Part shown: positions 57,557 through 64,000 of the stretch, one piece after another
Numbering within the stretch: the stretch's first letter is position 1
Layout of the letters: each line of letters begins with the position of its first letter
NCBI RefSeq assembly: GCF_000208865.1
Contig: NC_018386.1
Coordinates: 1,736,001 to 1,800,000 of the forward strand
Length of the DNA stretch: 64,000 nt
Source: Neospora caninum Liverpool
Lineage: Eukaryota > Apicomplexa > Conoidasida > Eucoccidiorida > Sarcocystidae
Reading direction: 5' to 3'
Program-made: the position numbers and the translations under genes
Notes under the pieces: model-generated
Seen by the model: the letters and a program-made list of their open reading frames with translations, nothing else
What the model was told of the DNA's origin: nothing
The model's database searches: none

Positions 57557-60500
57557 ATGCTGTTGAGAGGAAACAGGCGCTGCTGTTTTTCGGCCAATGT
57601 GGCGTCACCGATAGGCACTCTTGCAAAATGTAGATTTTTATGCTCAGCGACTCTCCGCCGCGGCTGGCCGCTAAGCTCCGAGGCTCCAGAGGCGGAAAGG
57701 GTTTCGACATGCGATGCGGACGAGCGTTCGGAAGGCGCGCTGTCCAGACACCGGCGCCAGGAAAATGCAAGGGTTTGCCGAGATGACAGGCACAGCCAGG
57801 AGTTCGGAGGTTTCGCGCGAACCGCCCGCAGACCTGGGCATCGCTCTATAGAGAGAGTGTGGCCTTTGCAAATCCCGTGGAGCGAGACGGGCACGGGACA
57901 CCGTTCGGCCTGCTCACAAGATGGGGAACGGAAAGCGCCTGCGGGTTTTGGGGAGGCTCGTTTGGTGAGCGTCGATTTGGAGAGCAGGCGCGGGAGAGAA
58001 ATCACTCGCAGTTTGAACGCAAAAATGCGCCGAGATTCCTGGAGCGGACGGCTTCGAGAGGGAAAAAGGAAGCCTCACAGTCAAGAGGGAAAAAGAGGTG
58101 TGGGCAGCAAAACGGGAATCGGACACGTATGCGAGCATGCAGCAGTTCCAGGTGTACAGACACTCAACAGACGTGGTCCCGGCAAATCCTCCTGGTCGGA
58201 TACCGTGGTTTCGCCTCCCTTCTCGGTGTCAAGCGGAATTGCTGACATCGACAAGCTTCCCAGGAAAGACAGCGAGAGGAGGAGACCCCAAAAGCTGGGG
58301 GAAGCCGCTCGTAACGGCAACAGGGTTTGCGAAGTTCCGGCCGGCGGCCAGTCTGCGGAGGCGGCGAGTCTAGCACGTCTGAATCTCGGCGACGGCAGAC
58401 CAACTCGCGAAGAGTCTGAAGCAGTTGGTGGGCAACACACACGCGAATCGGTGGACACAGTCGCGAAGGCGGAAAGCGAAAATGCGAGCGGGTTGCCGCG
58501 CGTACAGAGAGAATCGACGAGCCAGACGAGAAGTGAGCAAAGAAGAAACGAGGAGGAACAGAGCGACGAGCAAGAGGAAAGCACGCAAGTGCGGCTTGGA
58601 AGTGCACTTGGGAAAGACGCGGAGGGGGAAATGGTTGTGGCACACGCTGCACGACTTTTCAAGAGGTCGCTGAAGCAGCTGCTGGCTCCACCGGTTCGGA
58701 CGTCGTTTTCGCCCGCGGACCCGTCGCCCTGTGCCGTTCCTGCGAACACGGCGCAATCTTCCTTCCTCTCTGTGGAGTCGCTGTTTCCACCCGCTCCAGG
58801 CGTTCACGGCTCAGAGTGGGGCTCAGAGTCCTCGGGGTCAGGCTGGTCTCCGAAGAAGCCGCCGCTGCTTCGATCGTCGTACCCTCTGCTGTTTGCATTT
58901 CTGTACCAGATACTCGAGCAGCAGGCGGCCTATGTGGCCCAGGAGAGAGAGAAGAGACAGCGGGAGATGCAGAAATACGCAGCTCCGTTGGCGTCTCGGA
59001 CGCTTCGTCTCGCGCAGCGGCGCCTTCTGAAACTTCAGGAGGACGTCGCAGCCCTGCAAGAAGAGATGCATGCGCAGCAGAGGAACCAGGAACCAAGAGG
59101 CGGAGGAAGAGGCAGGGAAACCGAGGTTGATGGAACCACGCTTCTCGTTCCTCCCCTTTTCTGCCAGCAGTTGGAGGACGTCCTTGTGGAAGCAGTGGAC
59201 AAATTCTCGCTCGTGGATCTCCACCTGTTTTTGTCCCTTTCGTCTGCGCAAGTGCGCTTCGCTCTCTCTCTCCTTCCTTCCGGTGTACATACACCGGGGC
59301 TGCTCCCCAGACAGGACGACACCCGCGACCAGTCGGTTGCGAGCGCGGCCGCTGTCCAAAACGCAAAGTCTTCCGCAGCTCGGTCGTCCGCTCACCTCGA
59401 TTGTCTCGCGTCAGTGGCGTTCAAAGAAGAGACATGTCCCCCGGATTTTTTCAAGAACCCAGGCAGAGACGTGTGGCTGCTGCATGCCCTCTTCTCGCCG
59501 CGCCTTCTCGCCCGTGTTGGCGAAGTGACCTGCCGCAGACTGAGGCAGTTGCATGGCCGACGGAGGCGGCAGCGTGAGGAGTTGATGCACATCCTCGCGC
59601 TCTTCGCGCACGACCGAGGAAGCACAGAGACCACAGGATGTAACGAAGGGCGAGAAAACGGGGACGAAGGGCTGCGACGCGAGACGAAGAACAGGCGGAC
59701 AAGGCCGGAAGGGAGGGAACTTGACAGCTCCAGGCGTCCCGTCGCCGCTGCGGAACACCCTGAGAGTCCGTCCTCTTCAGCCACAAGCTTGTTTCCTGCC
59801 TCAGTCGGAGCCTCACACAACTCTCGAATTCAGCACTGCTGGAGGGAAGGCCATCGTCGCGACACGAAAACTGTTGAACGCCTTCTGCTTCTTTTCGTCA
59901 CGCTTCACACTCGCCTCGGAGCTCTGGCTGAGCGCCTCAAGGTGCCATCCTCCTCTTCCTCTCCGTCTGCCGTTCTCCCTCCTTCCCTCGCGCGGCCTCT
60001 CTCTCCGTCTCCCTCTCCGGGTTCTCTCCCCGCTTCGTCCGCGGCGCTCTCTTCCAGCTCTGCTTCGTCTTCATACCCAGCACTGACGGGAACGGCGCTC
60101 GCAGCCCAGAGCGCTCTGGTTAACAAGGACTTGTTTAACGCTTTCCTGGACTCGCTTCTGGGTCTTCTGCATGCGCCGTATGAGCTGTCGGCCACGCGCG
60201 CCTTCGCGCACCCTCGGGACACAGCAACGGGCGCACTGGACGGGCTGAAAGACGAGACAAAAGATCACCCAGAGAGACGCAGCAACGCCCACAAAGGCGA
60301 CGGAGACCAGGGAAAACTCCAGAGAGCGGGCGAAAGGCCGAACGAGGAAGTCAGCAGACCCGAGGGCAGCCTCTCCAGTCTGGCACCGAGAGAGTCCGTT
60401 GCGTGCATGAATGCCGCGACAAGGCCGCCAGGTCGCGCGGCACGGGAAGAGCTTGTGGGAGAGGAACACGAGAGAGAAAGGGAGAGGAAGGAGGTGCGCG

Positions 60501-63500
60501 GGCGAGCCGACGGCGGAGACTTCCCGGTGGAAGAACACCATGAAACGGGGGAACGATGCGGTGACCAAGAAGTGGGACAGCACCTGGAGGCAACCTGGTC
60601 GGAGCCGCGTGGCGAGGGCCGGCCTGTAGGCGTCTCGTCTTCGACTGGAGAGGGAAAAAGCCCGGAGACGGGTGCGGCGACCTCTCCGATTCTTCTTCAT
60701 CCTTCTTCGCTCTCGCGCCTGGTCCTCGTCTTCTTCACGCCCTTCTTCCAGGCTGCTCTTGAGCCGACGGCGAGTCGCCGATCTCCGCAGCGAGAAGGCC
60801 CGTCGACTCCTGCGAAAGGCCTGAAGGTGTGCCGTGCGCTGTGCACGCAGGCGGAGCGACAGCGCGGGAAAATGAAGGCACAGGACCTGCAGAAGCTGTT
60901 GGCGTCTCTGCTTCTGTTTCGCGCGCTACGGGGACTCTCCGCCGCACCTCCAGATACTCCCAGGAACTCAAGAGACACTGCTCCTCTCTCAGGCGCTTCC
61001 CGGCCTTCTCGTGACAGGCCGTCGGGGGGCGAACAGTTTCAAACTGCAGAAACAAGCTCTTTCGTGTGTCCTGGTCCTTCTGCGCCGCCCTCGGGTGGCC
61101 GCGCAGACCCAGGCAGCCCCGCGCGACCAGCAGCCGCGCGCCTCCCTCCGGGTGTATCGACAGGGCGAGAAAACGGGGAACCTGCACGCGCCAGGGACGG
61201 GGACAGCGACGAGCGGGGCGCGTGGTCGGTGGAGCAGGAGACTCACGAGCGGATAGGGACAGGTGAGGACACGGCAGGGAAGGGCATTTGGAAGGAAATG
61301 GATGCACTCGCAGCGTTTCTCCTGTCTGAGCTCCTCCGGAAAACGGACGGCGACCTGAGCGCACTGCCGCAGGCGCTCCTGTCCCAATCTTGGCGCTTCC
61401 TTGAAGAGCGAAGGGGCGAGGAGACGGGCGCCTTTGCGGAGGACGCGAGGACGGACAAGGCTGAGGAGAATCTTTCCCGCGAAGAACACGAACAAAGGAG
61501 GCGCCTGCAGTGGGAAATGGAGAGAAGGCTTTCTTGCCCGAACAGGGGACAGACGGAAGCCGAGCGCGCCGAGGCGACACTCCAGAAGGACACGCCTCGG
61601 CCCCGCCACTCGGAAGAGACAGTCAGCGGCGACCATCCAGATCCACGTGCGTCGGAAGGGACACTGGAGGCCAAGGAGGCTCTGTGCGATCTCGAGAGAA
61701 GATTCCCACCGAGCCTTGAGCTCCCCGTCGGGCCCTCTCCCCCTCCGTTGTCTTCCTTCTCGTCTCCGCCTTCTGAGGCTGTGTCGGCGTCTGCTCGCCT
61801 TTCCTCGAGCAGTTCATGTCTGTTCTCTCTCGCCTCGTCCGGTTCCTCGACGGCCCCGCCTCGCGCCGTCTCCGATTCGGCCCTCTCTCCTCAGCTCCCG
61901 GACTTCTCTCCCGAAGGCGGGAAGAGCGTTTGCGCCCTGTTTTCTTCTCTGCTGACTTCGGTGCTGCCCGCGGCCGTCGATGCTCCTTCTCGGAGTTTGG
62001 CGGGGGCGACCAGTCGCCTCGCAGGGGTTCGCCTGAATCGCCGCCGCATGCAGCAGGCCGCGCGCGTGCTGGAGGAGTTTGGGAAGTTGTCGCGGAAACT
62101 GGAGGCGCAGACGCGCGAGCGGGAGCTCATGCGCGCCTTCTCGCGCGTGCTGCTCACGCAGGCCAAGCAAGAACTCTGCGGACGGGAACCGGCGACGCAG
62201 AACGCAGCGACTGCCGGCCTCGTGAGGCGATGCATCACGCGGTTTCTGCATGACTCTCACCGCGCTGGGTTGCGCCTCTCTACCTCAGACGCGCTGCTCC
62301 TCCCCTCGCTGTCCCTTCTCTTTCACCTGCAAGTTGAACACCATGTTGAGGCCGGTTCGCTCAGAGACGCGCGCAGCGCGGACCGTCTCCGGGGGGGCAG
62401 CCACGCAGGTGGGCGAGAAGAGAAAGAGCCGGGGACTGAGCGGCGGCCAGACCCTGTGCGAGAGCGAGGAGCTGCCGGCGAGTTCGACGCAAAAGACGCG
62501 CCGTATGTGGGGCCGGTGGGGGTGATCAAAGACCTCCAGAAACTGCTGTTGCTGCCGCCCGAGAGCTGGGAGCGGCACTTGGCGTCGCTGTCTCTGGTGC
62601 GGCTGCTCCAACTCCTCAAAGTGTCGGGACGCCATTACGCGAAGGTTCGGTCGTTCCTGAGACAAAACGCGGCCCTCCTTCTACCTGCCGCGAGAGACCA
62701 GGGGCGACTCGCAGGGCGAGAACGCAGCCTGCAGAGAGCGGAGGCCGCCCGTTTCGCGGATCCGAGGGACAACGAGGGAGTCGACGAAGGCGCGCAGGCA
62801 GACGCGCCGAAACGGGGAAGGCGGAAGTGGGGGCGTTTTTCTTTTTCGCCTTTGCGAGCAGAGAAAAGTGCGCTGGAGGCACCCTCGGAGGAAGGCGAGC
62901 AGATCGCGAGGGCGGAAGGAGGAGAGAGAGAAGAGAATGGAGAAGAAAAACAGGTCCAGGACGGACCAGGCGAAGCGTCAGACGGCCAGGAAGGAGACAC
63001 AGAGACAGACGTTTCGTCGCAGAAGAGCGAACGGGGCAAACACCAGAAAGACGGCGAGAGCCGCGAATGCACGGAGAAGGAGAAGACGAAGCGTCGCACC
63101 GCGCTGTCGACGATCCCAGGGAGCGAAGGGCGACAACGTGAGTGGGAATCGGCTGCAGCTTCCGTCCCTCCACGCGAGTTCCCTGTTTCGTTCACTCGAG
63201 GAGATTCCAGTGTAAATACACTCAACGATCTCTCCTTCCTCTCTCTCGCGGTATCTTCAGATGGACGCCTGGATGCCTTTCTTCTCACGCTGCTTCGAGT
63301 CATTCTTCTGCAACTCCGTCGACTTCCTACATCTTCGTCTCGTTCTCGTTTTGACTCCTCTCCTCCCCGCAACGCTAGTCCTTCCTCCTCCACTTCCTTC
63401 CCTTCTTCGTCGCCTTTCTCCTTTGCGTCTCATGACTCGCTTGCGGCCTCGGCGCCTTCGCCTTCGTCCTGCGCTTCGCCTCTGTGCCTCGCCGCCGCCC

Positions 63501-64000
63501 CGGCGGTCTTCCAGAGCGCGGCGCAGTCAGCTGCGCTGGGGGTCGGGCTGCTGCATGCATTGGCGGTCTTGGGCGAGCAGCTAAGGGCGCTGAAGACCGG
63601 CCAGGCGCAGCTTAGCGAGGCGAGGCGAAGAGCTGCCTTGCTGCGACACGCAGTGCAACTTGCGGGCGAGGACGTGATCCAGATACTCCTGTCCGGAGAG
63701 CGACTCCAGAAACTGTCTCTGCTTCACTTCCTGCGTCTCGCCGTCGCCACCAACTGTCTCTTTCTGTCTCCGTTCGGTCGGCCTGCATGCGTCTCGTGGC
63801 GTGAGTCGTCGCGCGCAACGCTTCCCTCAGAGGAACAGGCAAACTGCGAGGAAGACAGTCCGCGTGAGGCGTCGGGTGCACGACGGGGAGTTTGCGCCGG
63901 AGAGGAACGGACACAGAGAGAAGACGAATCCGCATTTTCGCGCGGTCCCTCGCCAGAAGCACACGGAGGCCCGGCCGTCGGGGCGCCTCGTTTGCCATCT
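57557..64000 (+). CDS. Very large protein with mitochondrial-type presequence, incomplete at 3' end
   Basis: One frame is open from 57206 to the window end with no stop. The first ATG, at 57557, gives at least 2,148 codons. The first ~40 residues start MLLRGNRRCCFSANVAS and contain many Arg, Ser, Ala and Cys and no Asp or Glu, as in a mitochondrial targeting peptide. The rest alternates charged low complexity with Leu-rich amphipathic helices such as LFAFLYQILEQQ, ELMHILALFAH, DLQKLLASLLLFRALRGL, LASLSLVRLLQLLK and LQKLSLLHFLRLAVA. This spacing recalls the helical repeats of apicomplexan RAP/heptatricopeptide proteins that bind organellar RNA. No RAP domain is visible, though it would be C-terminal and outside the window, so the family is only a suggestion. 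A possible in-frame 123-nt intron lies at 63138-63260. The start could shift if a 5' exon exists at 57112. Confidence 0.7.
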   Translation, partial: MLLRGNRRCCFSANVASPIGTLAKCRFLCSATLRRGWPLSSEAPEAERVSTCDADERSEGALSRHRRQENARVCRDDRHSQEFGGFARTARRPGHRSIERVWPLQIPWSETGTGHRSACSQDGERKAPAGFGEARLVSVDLESRRGREITRSLNAKMRRDSWSGRLREGKRKPHSQEGKRGVGSKTGIGHVCEHAAVPGVQTLNRRGPGKSSWSDTVVSPPFSVSSGIADIDKLPRKDSERRRPQKLGEAARNGNRVCEVPAGGQSAEAASLARLNLGDGRPTREESEAVGGQHTRESVDTVAKAESENASGLPRVQRESTSQTRSEQRRNEEEQSDEQEESTQVRLGSALGKDAEGEMVVAHAARLFKRSLKQLLAPPVRTSFSPADPSPCAVPANTAQSSFLSVESLFPPAPGVHGSEWGSESSGSGWSPKKPPLLRSSYPLLFAFLYQILEQQAAYVAQEREKRQREMQKYAAPLASRTLRLAQRRLLKLQEDVAALQEEMHAQQRNQEPRGGGRGRETEVDGTTLLVPPLFCQQLEDVLVEAVDKFSLVDLHLFLSLSSAQVRFALSLLPSGVHTPGLLPRQDDTRDQSVASAAAVQNAKSSAARSSAHLDCLASVAFKEETCPPDFFKNPGRDVWLLHALFSPRLLARVGEVTCRRLRQLHGRRRRQREELMHILALFAHDRGSTETTGCNEGRENGDEGLRRETKNRRTRPEGRELDSSRRPVAAAEHPESPSSSATSLFPASVGASHNSRIQHCWREGHRRDTKTVERLLLLFVTLHTRLGALAERLKVPSSSSSPSAVLPPSLARPLSPSPSPGSLPASSAALSSSSASSSYPALTGTALAAQSALVNKDLFNAFLDSLLGLLHAPYELSATRAFAHPRDTATGALDGLKDETKDHPERRSNAHKGDGDQGKLQRAGERPNEEVSRPEGSLSSLAPRESVACMNAATRPPGRAAREELVGEEHERERERKEVRGRADGGDFPVEEHHETGERCGDQEVGQHLEATWSEPRGEGRPVGVSSSTGEGKSPETGAATSPILLHPSSLSRLVLVFFTPFFQAALEPTASRRSPQREGPSTPAKGLKVCRALCTQAERQRGKMKAQDLQKLLASLLLFRALRGLSAAPPDTPRNSRDTAPLSGASRPSRDRPSGGEQFQTAETSSFVCPGPSAPPSGGRADPGSPARPAAARLPPGVSTGRENGEPARARDGDSDERGAWSVEQETHERIGTGEDTAGKGIWKEMDALAAFLLSELLRKTDGDLSALPQALLSQSWRFLEERRGEETGAFAEDARTDKAEENLSREEHEQRRRLQWEMERRLSCPNRGQTEAERAEATLQKDTPRPRHSEETVSGDHPDPRASEGTLEAKEALCDLERRFPPSLELPVGPSPPPLSSFSSPPSEAVSASARLSSSSSCLFSLASSGSSTAPPRAVSDSALSPQLPDFSPEGGKSVCALFSSLLTSVLPAAVDAPSRSLAGATSRLAGVRLNRRRMQQAARVLEEFGKLSRKLEAQTRERELMRAFSRVLLTQAKQELCGREPATQNAATAGLVRRCITRFLHDSHRAGLRLSTSDALLLPSLSLLFHLQVEHHVEAGSLRDARSADRLRGGSHAGGREEKEPGTERRPDPVRERGAAGEFDAKDAPYVGPVGVIKDLQKLLLLPPESWERHLASLSLVRLLQLLKVSGRHYAKVRSFLRQNAALLLPAARDQGRLAGRERSLQRAEAARFADPRDNEGVDEGAQADAPKRGRRKWGRFSFSPLRAEKSALEAPSEEGEQIARAEGGEREENGEEKQVQDGPGEASDGQEGDTETDVSSQKSERGKHQKDGESRECTEKEKTKRRTALSTIPGSEGRQREWESAAASVPPREFPVSFTRGDSSVNTLNDLSFLSLAVSSDGRLDAFLLTLLRVILLQLRRLPTSSSRSRFDSSPPRNASPSSSTSFPSSSPFSFASHDSLAASAPSPSSCASPLCLAAAPAVFQSAAQSAALGVGLLHALAVLGEQLRALKTGQAQLSEARRRAALLRHAVQLAGEDVIQILLSGERLQKLSLLHFLRLAVATNCLFLSPFGRPACVSWRESSRATLPSEEQANCEEDSPREASGARRGVCAGEERTQREDESAFSRGPSPEAHGGPAVGAPRLPS
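59282..59295. repeat. Perfect copy of dispersed inverted repeat GGTGTA-N2-TACACC
   Basis: This copy is perfect and lies in coding sequence (reading GVHTP). Related copies with zero to two arm mismatches lie at 1919-1932, 14329-14342, 18770-18783, 32100-32113, 39489-39502, 40309-40322, 41395-41410 (4-base spacer), 43712-43725, 47746-47759, 58151-58164 and 63209-63222. The arms are six bases with a spacer of usually two bases. Copies occur in exons, introns and spacers. Confidence 0.75.

Noticed and set aside
57112..57633. Open frame of 173 codons before the large mitochondrial-type gene
   Set aside because: It has no family match and contains a strong donor site after seven codons. It is at most a short 5' exon of the downstream gene, which cannot be shown here.

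Overview
This is nuclear DNA of an apicomplexan parasite, almost certainly a cyst-forming coccidian of the Toxoplasma/Neospora/Hammondia group. The evidence is GC-rich, intron-containing genes with canonical splice sites; very large proteins full of Ser/Ala/Glu-rich low complexity; AT and tetranucleotide microsatellites confined to introns and spacers; dispersed short GGTGTA-N2-TACACC inverted repeats; and a decayed fragment of mitochondrial cox1 inside an intron. There is no sign of a bacterial, viral or plasmid segment and no CRISPR array or operon.

Layout. 1-1270: no gene recognised. 1271-15750 (+): six-exon gene for a protein of about 4,245 aa with one NCoR/SMRT-type SANT domain, probably a chromatin co-repressor scaffold. 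15751-20780: 5 kb without a supported gene. 20781-29587 (+): twelve-exon ISWI-class chromatin remodeller of about 1,286 aa with a complete SNF2 ATPase and HAND-SANT-SLIDE; one intron is of the GC-AG type and another carries the cox1 NUMT. 31840-33399 (+): intronless XRCC3-like RAD51 paralogue. 35575-37152 (+): intronless kelch protein with a C-terminal coiled coil. 39176-50745 (-): twelve-exon, C-terminally membrane-anchored golgin of about 1,972 aa, similar to golgin-84/CASP, with several Trp-centred motifs at its N terminus. 52962-53360 (+): signal peptidase complex subunit SPC1/SPC12. 54145-55275 (+): possible hypothetical protein. 56494-56566 (+): tRNA-Val(AAC). 57557-64000 (+): start of a very large protein with a mitochondrial-type presequence and helical segments, running off the window.

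Functional picture. This is an ordinary eukaryotic neighbourhood, not a gene cluster. It holds two chromatin regulators in tandem, a recombination factor, two secretory-pathway components (a Golgi tether and an ER signal peptidase subunit), a tRNA and a probable organellar protein. Exon boundaries were assigned by hand from GT/GC-AG sites, reading phase and family conservation. The multi-exon models keep phase at every junction but have no transcript support here. The most notable observations are the golgin's repeated N-terminal Trp motifs and separately encoded membrane anchor, the perfect 20-bp hairpin at 39061-39106, the intronic cox1 NUMT, the GC-AG intron, and the short inverted-repeat family that repeatedly falls inside coding sequence.
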